From Paraburkholderia haematera (GTDB lineage Bacteria > Pseudomonadota > Gammaproteobacteria > Burkholderiales > Burkholderiaceae): a stretch of DNA of 64,000 nt. Positions 18,875 through 26,824 of this stretch are shown here, one piece after another. Both the position numbers and the translations under genes were made by a program. Every line of letters begins with the position of its first letter. Positions within the stretch are counted from its first letter, which is position 1. The DNA is taken from assembly GCF_905220975.1 (NCBI RefSeq), contig NZ_CAJNBK010000005.1, positions 124,001 through 188,000 of the forward strand, in the 5' to 3' direction. A model generated the notes under the pieces. The model was not told where the DNA came from. It saw nothing but the letters and a program-made list of their open reading frames with translations, and ran no database searches.

Positions 18875-18993
18875 AACGGTTCATGGCGATCCTCGCGTTC
18901 CTGGCGGGCGGATTGGCCGCTGAACTGGCGCACCCCGTGCACTGTTCGCTGGTCAACGTGAACCGGGTGCGAGTCAATCGTCGAAAGGACTGA
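18871..18993 (+). CDS. 40-residue membrane/exported peptide
   Basis: It begins at 18871 overlapping the GFA stop (ATGA) after GGAGGACGC. The peptide has one hydrophobic segment (FMAILAFLAGGLAAELA) and a basic tail (VNRVRVNRRKD). Two bases separate its stop TGA at 18991-18993 from the codons leading to the response regulator. It is probably a single-span membrane peptide or exported peptide with a link to the two-component system. The family is not recognised. Confidence 0.6.
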   Translation: MKRFMAILAFLAGGLAAELAHPVHCSLVNVNRVRVNRRKD

Positions 18994-19000
18994 TCCATTG

Positions 19001-19741
19001 ATGGAAATCACCGACCACGTGCTGATCGTCGATGACGATCGCGGCATCCGCGAATTGCTTGCAACCTATCTCGAGAAGAATGGCATACGCGTTTCGCTGG
19101 CCGCCAATGGCCGGCAGATGCGCACGATCCTCGAGCAGGGCGCGCCTGACCTGATCGTGCTCGACCTGATGCTGCCCGGCGAAGACGGCCTTGTGCTGTG
19201 CCGGGAACTGCGTGCCGGCAAGTTCCGTTCCGTACCGGTGTTGATGCTGACCGCCCGCAGCGAAGAGACGGATCGCATTGTCGGCTTGGAAATGGGCGCG
19301 GACGATTACCTCTCCAAGCCTTTTGCGGTGCGCGAACTGCTGGCGCGTATCCGCTCCGTGCTGCGTCGCGCGCGGATGCTGCCGCCCGGCATGCAGGTGA
19401 CGGAAACCGCGCCGATGATCGGCTTCGGCGACTGGCGGCTCGACACCACCGCGCGCCATCTGCTCGACGCGGAGGGCACCATGGTGGCGCTGAGCGGTGC
19501 GGAATACCGCTTGCTGCGGGTGTTTCTCGATCATCCCCAGCGCGTGCTCACGCGGGATCAATTGCTCAATCTGACACAGGGCCGTCAGGCCGATCCGTTC
19601 GACCGTTCGATCGATCTGCTGGTCAGCCGCTTGCGCCAGCGCTTGCAGGATGTGGCGCGCGAGCCGCGTTACATCAAGACGCTGCGCAGCGAGGGTTACG
19701 TATTTTCCGCGGCCGTGACCATGATCGAAGGTAATCCATGA
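19001..19741 (+). CDS. OmpR-family response regulator
   Basis: A 246-residue regulator. The receiver has the acidic pair VDDD (10-13), phosphoacceptor D55 in VLDLMLPGEDG, and the conserved Lys in DYLSKPF. The C-terminal winged helix (about 145-240) ends DLLVSRLRQRL, GYVFSAA. It binds direct repeats as a dimer by family rule. The ATG at 19001 is preferred over the TTG just before. Its stop overlaps the kinase start (ATGA). The GATAC-N5-GATAC repeats nearby are the obvious candidate targets. Confidence 0.92.
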   Translation: MEITDHVLIVDDDRGIRELLATYLEKNGIRVSLAANGRQMRTILEQGAPDLIVLDLMLPGEDGLVLCRELRAGKFRSVPVLMLTARSEETDRIVGLEMGADDYLSKPFAVRELLARIRSVLRRARMLPPGMQVTETAPMIGFGDWRLDTTARHLLDAEGTMVALSGAEYRLLRVFLDHPQRVLTRDQLLNLTQGRQADPFDRSIDLLVSRLRQRLQDVAREPRYIKTLRSEGYVFSAAVTMIEGNP

Positions 19742-21075
19742 ACTTGAAGGCAGTGCTGCATTGGCCGCGCACGCTGTTCACGCGGCTGGCCCTGATTCTC
19801 TTTGTCAGCCTTGCGGTGGTGCAAACGCTTTCGGTCTGGCTCACCATGACGGAACGGGACCAGACCATGACCAACGTGATGATGGGTTACATCGAACGCG
19901 AGGTCACCAGCTCCGTCGCGCTGCTCGATCATTTGCCCGCCAACGAACGCGCCGAATGGCTGCCAAGGTTGGCGCGGCGCACCTACACCTTCAATCTGGG
20001 GCCCGGGATGGCCGGCGCGCCCCCGGACGCGAAGCTCTCGGCGAGGGTCGCGCAATCTATCGCGGACGGCATCGGCAGGCGTTATCCGCTCACGGCCAAC
20101 GCCGTCCCCGGTGACCCGGACCGCCTGCAGGTCCATCTGCAGTTGAGCGACGGCATGCCGCTGACGATTGACTACCGCCCCATGCCAGGTGCGCCTCTGT
20201 CGCCTTGGTTGTCGTGGTTGCTGGTGCTGCAACTGGTAGTGCTGGCCGCATGCTGCTGGCTGGCGGTACGGCTGGCGACGCGTCCGTTGAGCCACTTGGC
20301 GCGAGCGGCCGATACTTTGGGCCCCGACCTGAAGGTGGAGCGCCTGCCCGAAGACGGACCGGACGAAGTCGCGCGCGCGGCGCGAGCGTTCAACGCCATG
20401 CAGGACCGCATCAGGCTATACATGACCGAGCGCCTGCAGATCCTCGCGGCGATTTCGCACGATCTGCAAACGCCGATTACCCGCATGCGATTGCGCGTCG
20501 ACGTGATGGACGACAGCGCACAGGGCGCCAAGCTGCAGCAGGACCTGCAGGAAATGGAAACGATGGTCAAGGAAGGCGTCACGTACGCGCGCACCATGCA
20601 CGGCGCCAGTGAGGCGCCTCTGCGTATCGATCCTGATGCGCTGTTCGACAGCCTCGTGTTCGATTATGTCGATGCCGGCAAGGACGTTTCGCTGCACGGC
20701 CGAATCAACACCGCACTGGTGACACGCCCTCAGGCGTTACGCCGGATCGTGGGCAATCTCGTCGATAACGCGCTGAAGTTCGGCGGGGCGGCCGAGATCA
20801 GGGTCGCCGCCTTGCAGAACGGGCACGTGGCGGTCTCGGTGTTCGATCGCGGGCCGGGTATTCCGGCTGAGTCGCTGGAAGTGGTGTTTGAACCGTTCTA
20901 TCGGCTGGAAGGATCCCGCAACCGCGGAACGGGCGGCACCGGCCTGGGCCTCGCGATTGCGCGGCAACTCGCTTTGGCGATGGACGCGGTGCTGTCGTTG
21001 CACAATCGGCCCGATGGCGGCCTGGAAGCCAGGCTTGTGTTGAAAGGCATCAGCCAGACTCCGGCCGCTCGCTGA
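19738..21075 (+). CDS. Membrane sensor histidine kinase with HAMP domain
   Basis: A 445-residue kinase. There are two membrane spans (about 17-36 and 158-178) around a small periplasmic sensor of ~120 residues, and a HAMP domain (about 178-232) starting RLATRPLSHLARAA. The H-box ISHDLQTPITRMRLRVDV has H241. The ATPase has N-box NLVDNALKFGG, GPGIP and GTGGTGLGLAIARQ. It overlaps the response regulator by 4 bp. Layout resembles EnvZ-type kinases. The signal is unknown; the set of likely targets (thiol oxidoreductase, exported hydrolases) suggests envelope or redox/electrophile stress. Confidence 0.92.
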   Translation: MNLKAVLHWPRTLFTRLALILFVSLAVVQTLSVWLTMTERDQTMTNVMMGYIEREVTSSVALLDHLPANERAEWLPRLARRTYTFNLGPGMAGAPPDAKLSARVAQSIADGIGRRYPLTANAVPGDPDRLQVHLQLSDGMPLTIDYRPMPGAPLSPWLSWLLVLQLVVLAACCWLAVRLATRPLSHLARAADTLGPDLKVERLPEDGPDEVARAARAFNAMQDRIRLYMTERLQILAAISHDLQTPITRMRLRVDVMDDSAQGAKLQQDLQEMETMVKEGVTYARTMHGASEAPLRIDPDALFDSLVFDYVDAGKDVSLHGRINTALVTRPQALRRIVGNLVDNALKFGGAAEIRVAALQNGHVAVSVFDRGPGIPAESLEVVFEPFYRLEGSRNRGTGGTGLGLAIARQLALAMDAVLSLHNRPDGGLEARLVLKGISQTPAAR

Positions 21076-21115
21076 CTGCGCGGTATGCCGCATCAGCTTC
21101 CGCCTCACCGTCTCT

Positions 21116-21190
21116 GTATCTCAAAGTATCTACGCCGCTGGTCAATACATAGCGTTGCACTGGCGCGCCTGCGAGACACATGCCAGATAC
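21116..21190 (+). promoter_or_regulatory. 75-bp promoter module, copy 3
   Basis: Inverted relative to copies 1 and 2. Element A GTATC-TCAAA-GTATC is at 21116-21130 and element B GACACATGCCAGATAC at 21175-21190, again about 45 bp apart. The downstream gene on the B side is the alpha/beta hydrolase (start 95 bp away), the same polarity as in the other copies. Confidence 0.65.
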
Positions 21191-21285
21191 GTCCACGGGC
21201 TCTAATACGTCCAGGCCAGATTGTCTGGCTTCGCAAGCCGGACATGCTCTGGCCTTGTGTGGCTAATCTTTGAGGAGAATCAGCG

Positions 21286-22329
21286 ATGCCGGACCAGATC
21301 AATACTCGACGCCGCCGTCTGCTTGGGACGACGGTTGCCGGTATCAGTTTGTTGGAGTTGGGGTTGAGCGGACTCGCCGAGGCACAGACGAACGGCACAC
21401 CATCCAATACGAAAGCGGCAACGCGCGTTGCTTCGTTCGACAACATCCGGCAAGTCGACACGGGAACGCTCAGCATGGGTTATGCGCAAGCGGGTCCGCA
21501 GAATGGACCGGTGGTCATCCTGCTGCACGGCTGGCCCTACGATATCTACAGCTTCGCCGAAGTGACGCCCTTGCTTGCGGCTGCGGGCTATCGGGTCATC
21601 GTGCCGTATCTGCGGGGTTATGGCTCGACCCGGTTTCTGTCCGCGGATACGCCTCGCAACGGCCAGCAGGCGGTGGTTGCCGTCGACATCATTGCACTGA
21701 TGGACGCGTTGAAGATCGACCAGGCGATTTTCGGCGGCTTCGATTGGGGCGCACGCACGGTGAACATCATTGCGGCGCTGTGGCCGCAGCGATGCAAGGC
21801 GATGGTGTCGGTGAGCGGTTATCTGATCGGCAGCCAGGAAGCCAATAAGACGCCGCTGCCGCCGAAGGCCGAGCTGGCCTGGTGGTATCAGTTCTACTTC
21901 GCCACGGAGCGCGGCTATGCGGGATATGAAGCGAACCGTCACGACTTCAACAAGCTGATCTGGCGTCTCGCGTCGCCGAAATGGAATTTCGACGACGCGA
22001 CGTTCGAGCGCTCGGCTGAATCGTTCAGCAATCCGGATCATGTCGCGGTGGTGATTCACAACTACCGCTGGCGTCTGGGGCTGGTCAAGGGCGAGCCGCA
22101 ATACGACGCGCTCGAAGCACGTCTGGCGAAGGCGCCGACCATTTCTGTCCCGACCATCACGATGGAAGGCGACGCCAACGGCGCTCCGCACCCCGAGCCG
22201 GCCGCCTACGCGAAGAAGTTCACCGGCAAGTATCTGCACCGGAACATCGACGGCGGCGTCGGACATAACTTGCCACAGGAAGCACCGAAGGCATTTGCCG
22301 ATGCCATTGTCGATGTCACTCGTCTTTAA
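21286..22329 (+). CDS. Tat-exported alpha/beta hydrolase with Asp nucleophile
   Basis: A 347-residue protein with a twin-arginine leader (RRRRLLGTTVAGISLLELGL). Core: oxyanion HGWP (81-84), nucleophile Asp D153 in GGFDWGA, and catalytic His H327 in GGVGHNLPQE. The Asp nucleophile and SFAEVTPLLAAAGYRVIVP place it with haloalkane dehalogenase/epoxide hydrolase-like enzymes. A good AGGAG site precedes the ATG. It is probably periplasmic and under the two-component system through module copy 3. Substrate unknown. Confidence 0.85.
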   Translation: MPDQINTRRRRLLGTTVAGISLLELGLSGLAEAQTNGTPSNTKAATRVASFDNIRQVDTGTLSMGYAQAGPQNGPVVILLHGWPYDIYSFAEVTPLLAAAGYRVIVPYLRGYGSTRFLSADTPRNGQQAVVAVDIIALMDALKIDQAIFGGFDWGARTVNIIAALWPQRCKAMVSVSGYLIGSQEANKTPLPPKAELAWWYQFYFATERGYAGYEANRHDFNKLIWRLASPKWNFDDATFERSAESFSNPDHVAVVIHNYRWRLGLVKGEPQYDALEARLAKAPTISVPTITMEGDANGAPHPEPAAYAKKFTGKYLHRNIDGGVGHNLPQEAPKAFADAIVDVTRL

Positions 22330-22348
22330 CCGGACGGAAACCGTCCGG
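22330..22348 (+). terminator. Hairpin directly after the hydrolase stop
   Basis: CCGGACGG-AAA-CCGTCCGG, perfect 8-bp stem starting at the base after the stop codon. No T run follows. Confidence 0.5.
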
Positions 22349-22667
22349 CGAACGCAAGCCGGCGACGGTCTTCGGACGGCCTGCAACGATGGGTGGGGGT
22401 AAAAGATTCAAGCCGGCGCGGTGGCGGCCGCTCAGCGCTTCCCTCCGCCAGGCGGGAAGGTTAAAAGAGGGCGTAACGATCCGTTCATTGCGAACGGGCG
22501 CTATGGTTATTTTGCTAGTTTGATCCTGACTTTCCGGTGGCGCGTCGATCGCTCTGCGACGCTCTGTTTCAGTTGGCGTGCGTGCCTGTGCCGGGCCTGA
22601 CGTCGTGAAGCTGTGATGCGCGAGTCAGGTCCGGCCGGTTGCGGTCTGTCACACCCAGAAGGCCGCG
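22349..22667. other. Intergenic space without a recognised gene
   Basis: About 320 bp between the convergent hydrolase and collagen-like genes. It contains a weak GC-rich inverted repeat near 22438-22460 and no credible coding frame. Confidence 0.5.
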
Positions 22668-23837
22668 CTAGTGCTTGGGCGGCGTTTGTGGGCTGTTGCC
22701 ACCGCCTAGTCCACCTGTGAGACCACCGAGCAGGTTCGTCAACGGGGCGAGCGGAGAAGAGCCGCCGCTTGCGCCGCCGAGTGCGCTGGTCAGTGTGCCC
22801 ACCAGGTTGGTCAGAGGTGCGACCGGACTGCTTGTGTTGCTGTTCGTCGATGATCCGTGCGGTGTGCCGCCTCCCAGGGCCCCGGTCAGTCCGCCGAGCA
22901 AGGTGGTGAGCGGCGCGACTGGGCTGCTGCCTTGCGAGCCGCCGCTCACCGATGCCACGGACAGGCCGCCGAGCAACGCGGTCACAGGGGCCAGCAGGCC
23001 ACCGCTGCTATGTCCGCCCGATCCGCCTGTAACCCCTTTCGAACCACCTGTGGTGCCGTTGCCGCTACCGCTGTTGTTGCCGAGCGTGATCGGCACGATA
23101 GGTACGCTGATCGCGCCGACGCTGACGACCAGATTCACGATCGGATCAAGCAGGCCGCCGGCGAGCTGGTTGCCGGAACTGGAGCCTACGCCTGTGGTGG
23201 AGCCGCCTGAGCCGCTGGAGCCGCCGTGACCACCGTTTCCAGAGCCGCCGCCGTTTCCGCCGCCGGAGCCGCCCGAGCCGCCCGAGCCGCCCGAGCCACC
23301 CGAGCCGCCCGAACCACCCGAACCACCCGAACCACCCGAACCACCCGAACCACCCGAACCACCCGAACCACCCGAACCACCGTGACCGCCGTCTCCTGAG
23401 CCGCCGCCGTTTCCATCGCCACCGGAACCACCATGGCCACCGTCCCCAGAGCCACCGCCGTCTCCGCCACCCGAACCACCGGAGCCACCGTCTCCAGAAC
23501 CGCCACCGTTCCCACCGCCATAACCGCCAATGCCACCGCCTGCAAAACCGCCGCCGTACCCCGAGCCGGAAACCGAAACGCCGCCCCAGGACGAGCTGCC
23601 GCCAAAACCGGAGCCACTACTAACACCCGAACCACTGCCGGCCCACCCGCTAGGGGTGCCGCCGCTTCCGGTCCATGAGAATCCCGATCCCGGTTGCCCG
23701 GGTGTCGTCCATCCGCCGCCTTGCGTGAGCGAGGTGGGCGGTGTGGATGTGACATCTCCAGCCTGACACGACGTGGCTAGCGACCACCATAGGAGTGCGC
23801 TTGCCGACGCAACGAGAGTGTGTTTGAAGGGAGCCAT
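22668..23837 (-). CDS. Collagen-like Gly/Ser-rich secreted protein
   Basis: A 389-residue protein with a signal peptide (about 1-26, ending SCQA). A Gly/Ser-rich region follows (about 40-225) containing about a dozen perfect GGS triplets. The C-terminal region has four related segments of the form PLTxLLGGLTGxLGG at about 290-380. This layout is common in Burkholderia proteins annotated as collagen-like. The Gly-X-Y pattern has Ser rather than Pro, so a true triple helix is uncertain. AAGGAC precedes the ATG. The likely location is the cell surface or outside. Confidence 0.75.
   Translation of the reverse strand: MAPFKHTLVASASALLWWSLATSCQAGDVTSTPPTSLTQGGGWTTPGQPGSGFSWTGSGGTPSGWAGSGSGVSSGSGFGGSSSWGGVSVSGSGYGGGFAGGGIGGYGGGNGGGSGDGGSGGSGGGDGGGSGDGGHGGSGGDGNGGGSGDGGHGGSGGSGGSGGSGGSGGSGGSGGSGGSGGSGGSGGSGGSGGGNGGGSGNGGHGGSSGSGGSTTGVGSSSGNQLAGGLLDPIVNLVVSVGAISVPIVPITLGNNSGSGNGTTGGSKGVTGGSGGHSSGGLLAPVTALLGGLSVASVSGGSQGSSPVAPLTTLLGGLTGALGGGTPHGSSTNSNTSSPVAPLTNLVGTLTSALGGASGGSSPLAPLTNLLGGLTGGLGGGNSPQTPPKH
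23268..23380 (-). repeat. 9-bp tandem repeat array inside the collagen-like gene
   Basis: About twelve consecutive 9-bp units of the form CCRCCCGAR encode the GGS run. Later units are identical (CCACCCGAA), earlier ones carry CCG/GAG variants. The unit length keeps the frame, so slippage would change protein length without breaking it. Confidence 0.9.
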
Positions 23838-24287
23838 GATTAGTCCTTTCGCGATGAAATCGCGACCTGATTGGTCAAAGGTGTAATCAGTGCCCCCGGA
23901 AAACCGCTGATCGGTCTTTCAGAAAACGATTGCCTTGTGCCCGACATCGCGTTTGTGCGCGTCGCCTGCGTTTAGTTTTAGAGCCGGGTGCGGTAACGCC
24001 GTGCTCGTATATGGCTTGGTCGGGCATTTGACCTTTGCAAGTTCCGAGCCAATGCGCCGATGACGGAGCGCGACACAATCCGCGCATGGGCTGTGCCGGA
24101 ATTGCGTGGTGTGCGGCAGAGAGAGGCTTGCTGGACGAGGCAGATCAGGCGGAGTGTGGAATACGGTGACGGCACGGCATGTCGTGTGTTACGTCCCGGG
24201 TGTTACGCGTTCCCGCCACGTCGCACGTAACTTCACCGTTACGCGGCGTGCTACACAAATAGTTCAGACAAAATCGGCATTGTCATA
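23838..24287. other. Intergenic space without a recognised gene
   Basis: About 450 bp between two minus-strand genes. It is less GC-rich than its surroundings and holds several GTTACG repeats (24180-24245). No credible protein frame. A possible promoter for the adjacent hairpin transcript lies at its right end: TTCAGA near 24263 and CATAAT at 24284-24289. Confidence 0.45.
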
Positions 24288-24359
24288 ATACGGAGTCCGA
24301 TGTATCAAGGCGCGCGTTGGAAACGCGTGTTTGGATTTTCATCGGCTCCGTATTTTTTT
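24288..24359 (+). terminator. Long bulged hairpin with T7 run; possible small RNA
   Basis: Outer arms 24288-24302 and 24340-24353 pair over 14 bp with one bulge. An inner small stem (GCGCGTT/AACGCGT) sits in the loop. Seven T (24353-24359) follow on the plus strand. There is no plus-strand protein gene ahead of it for more than 1.9 kb, and promoter-like boxes abut the left arm, so the hairpin itself may be a ~65-nt transcript. It also lies 20 bp downstream of the minus-strand potF-like gene and could terminate it. Confidence 0.55.
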
Positions 24360-24379
24360 GCAGTGCAGCAGCTTCCGCG

Positions 24380-25489
24380 TTAGCGCCCGGATTTGAGTTG
24401 AGTCCATAGCCGGTTTTGAAGGCGCATGATATCGGCCGGCAAAGGCAATGACAGGGTGAGCGATTTCATTTTTTCACCGCGAGGGTAGATCGCTTCGTTA
24501 TCGAGGATGGCCGGCTTCACGTAAGCACGGGCAGCAGCGTTAGCGTTGGGATAGAAAACCTGATTGGTGATCGCCGCGCTGACCTTTGGCTGAAGGATGT
24601 AATTGATCCATTGCATCGCCGCTTCCGGGTGTGGCGCATCTTTGGGAACACCCATCAGATCGAACCACAACACGCCGTCGCCTTTAGGAATGACGTAGCG
24701 AATCTCGTAAGAGCGGTGGGCCTCTTCGGCGCGCCGCTTCGCGATCCCGACGTCGCCCGACCACCCTAGCGCGATGCAGACATCGTTGTTGGCCAGGTCA
24801 TTGATGTAGCCGGAAGAATTGAACTGGGTGATGTACGGGCGAATCGTTTTGAGCAGCTTGTACACGGCCTGATAATCAGCGGGGTTGGTGCTGTTCGGAT
24901 CCTTGTGCAGGTAGATCAAGCCAACCGAGAAAGCGTCTTCTGGTGAGTCGAGCACGGACACACCGCAGGTTTTCAGCCTGGATACGTATTGCGGATCGAA
25001 CAGCAGGTCCCAGCTATCGTACGGTGCGTCCTTGCCCAGGATTTGCGTCACTTTCGTGACGTTATAGCCGATGCCGTCCGTTCCCCATGACCATGGCACC
25101 GTGTATTGATTGCCCGGATCGGCTGACGCAAGCATTTTCATGAGCACAGGATCCAGATTGGCCAGATTGGGAATCTTGCTCTTGTCGAGTTTCCGGTAGA
25201 CGCCTGCTTCGATCTGCTTGCCGGCATAGGCGGACGATGGCACTACCACGTCATAGCCCGAGGATCCGCTCAGCAACTTTGCCTGCAAGGTGTCGTCGCC
25301 GTCATAGACGTCGTATCGCGTGTGAATGCCGGTTTCCTTTTCGAAGCCCGACACGGTGTCCTCGGCGATATTGTCCGACCAGTTGTAGACATTCAGCTCT
25401 TCGGCTTGAGCCTGATTTGCAGTCGCAGCCAGCATCCCCGATGCTGCGAGGAGTCCAGTGACGACGGTGATGAGATGGCGGGGTGTCAT
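24380..25489 (-). CDS. PotF-like polyamine-binding periplasmic protein
   Basis: A 369-residue protein with a signal peptide cut near QAQAEE. It aligns through its length with PotF-type putrescine-binding proteins: LNVYNWSDNIAEDTVSGFEKETGI, WSWGTDGIGYNV, INDLANNDVCIALGWSGDV, and NQVFYPNANAAA. No permease or ATPase gene is nearby, so it is an orphan binding component, probably serving a transporter encoded elsewhere or having a ligand other than polyamines. It follows the peptidase gene by 48 bp on the same strand, so the two are likely co-transcribed. Confidence 0.88.
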   Translation of the reverse strand: MTPRHLITVVTGLLAASGMLAATANQAQAEELNVYNWSDNIAEDTVSGFEKETGIHTRYDVYDGDDTLQAKLLSGSSGYDVVVPSSAYAGKQIEAGVYRKLDKSKIPNLANLDPVLMKMLASADPGNQYTVPWSWGTDGIGYNVTKVTQILGKDAPYDSWDLLFDPQYVSRLKTCGVSVLDSPEDAFSVGLIYLHKDPNSTNPADYQAVYKLLKTIRPYITQFNSSGYINDLANNDVCIALGWSGDVGIAKRRAEEAHRSYEIRYVIPKGDGVLWFDLMGVPKDAPHPEAAMQWINYILQPKVSAAITNQVFYPNANAAARAYVKPAILDNEAIYPRGEKMKSLTLSLPLPADIMRLQNRLWTQLKSGR

Positions 25490-25537
25490 AGCAGCCTTTC
25501 GGTTTTAATGAAGGAACTCATGCAAGGGGGAGCAGCG

Positions 25538-26668
25538 TTACTCGGCTGAAGAAGGGCGGTCCGCGTGATTGACGTCGCGGCGCCAGCCAACTTGCTCCAA
25601 TGCCTTCAGCAGCCGGGCGGCGCCGAGTGCCGGAACATGAACGCCTCGACCTTCCATGTCGTCAGCCGCAACCAGTGCGTTGAGGATGGCCTCTTCGACC
25701 GCTTCCGCAGCCGCGACGAATAGCGGAGAAATGAAATCGTGACTGACGCAGCGCAAGCTGATGACGGGTTCGCTCGCTTTGCCGTAGTCCGCCGCCGGTA
25801 TGCCTCGGTTGCCTACCGAGAAGGCGATGAAGATGTCGCCACTCGAATATTCGGTGCCGCCGCCCACCCGGGCTAGTCCAATGCTTGCGCGTCGTGCGAT
25901 CTGTTCGCACTGGTGCGGCAGAAGCGGCGCGTCAGTTGCCAGCGTCACGACGATCGATCCCATTCCGGGGACGCCCGTCTGGCGCCTGTCGAATGGCGAC
26001 GGCAGATGCCGCAGCACCTCGCCAACCGGATAACCGGCCACACGCAGCGCGTCCCGACGGCCGTAGTTCGCCTGGACCAGTGCGCCGACGGTCCAGCCGC
26101 CGTCCTCGGGTGCGAGCTTGCGCGAGGCTGTTCCGATACCGCCTTTGAACTCATGACAAATCATGCCGGTGCCGCCGCCAACCGATCCTTCTGTGACCGG
26201 TCCACTGCGGGCCTCGGACTGCGCCTCGTGGACATGCGCCGCCGTGACGTGCTGTCCCCAGATGTCGTTCAGCACCCCATCGAAGGTTTCCAGCACGACC
26301 GGCATGCACCAGTACTGGCTATTGCCGACCGTTGCGCGTTCGGCGGCGACCAGTGCATCGCGAACCACACCGACGCTGTGCGTATTGGTGTAGGCAATGG
26401 GCGTGGTCAGCAATCCAGATTCGCGTATCCACTCCAGGCCGGTGGCATCGCCGTTTCCGTTGAGCACATGACAGCCCGCAAAACACGGCTCGAGCCGTGC
26501 GATGCCAGGGCGTGGTTCGATGATCGTCACGCCGGTTCGAATCGACCCTTCTGCTCGATTTTCGACCAGGGTACGATGACCGACTCTGACGCCTTGCACG
26601 TCGGTGATGCTGTTAAATGGACCGGGCGTGCCGTGGCCAACTCGAACGCCGATGTCTCTGATACCCAT
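25538..26668 (-). CDS. P1-family (DmpA-type) aminopeptidase
   Basis: A 376-residue Ntn-like hydrolase of peptidase family S58. Family marks are GPFNSITDVQGVRVGH at the start, GNGDATGLEWIRESGLL and LTTPIAYTNTHSVG, and the GMGSIVVTLATDAPLLP segment whose serine is the self-processing and catalytic residue. DmpA enzymes release N-terminal L- or D-amino acids or beta-peptides. The ATG at 26668 has GGAGAAAAAGG ahead; an upstream in-frame codon is rejected. It is divergent from a LuxR-type regulator and upstream of the PotF-like gene, suggesting uptake plus cleavage of an amino-acyl or amide compound. Confidence 0.9.
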   Translation of the reverse strand: MGIRDIGVRVGHGTPGPFNSITDVQGVRVGHRTLVENRAEGSIRTGVTIIEPRPGIARLEPCFAGCHVLNGNGDATGLEWIRESGLLTTPIAYTNTHSVGVVRDALVAAERATVGNSQYWCMPVVLETFDGVLNDIWGQHVTAAHVHEAQSEARSGPVTEGSVGGGTGMICHEFKGGIGTASRKLAPEDGGWTVGALVQANYGRRDALRVAGYPVGEVLRHLPSPFDRRQTGVPGMGSIVVTLATDAPLLPHQCEQIARRASIGLARVGGGTEYSSGDIFIAFSVGNRGIPAADYGKASEPVISLRCVSHDFISPLFVAAAEAVEEAILNALVAADDMEGRGVHVPALGAARLLKALEQVGWRRDVNHADRPSSAE

Positions 26669-26792
26669 CCTTTTTCTCCTGTATTGCTCGCCGCAAGCAA
26701 GCCTGTCGGCGCGCATGCGCCGGGGTACAGAGATGGTAGGGTGGGCGGCGACGGGTGAAAATCAGGCCGAAGGGCTAGAACGAAGGGGCGAC

Positions 26793-26810
26793 CTACCCTC
26801 TTAGGGGTAG
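26793..26810. promoter_or_regulatory. Inverted repeat between peptidase and LuxR-type gene
   Basis: CTACCC-TCTTAG-GGGTAG, perfect 6-bp arms, ending 15 bp before the regulator start. A further GTAGGGT lies near 26735. It is a candidate operator for the divergent genes. Confidence 0.45.
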
Positions 26811-26824
26811 TTGGGGAAACTGGC

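Noticed and set aside
23268..23380. Short repeats resembling a CRISPR array
   Set aside because: Units are 9 bp, contiguous and without spacers, and they encode GGS in frame.
24288..24359. Attenuator of the potF-like gene
   Set aside because: The hairpin lies downstream, not upstream, of that gene.
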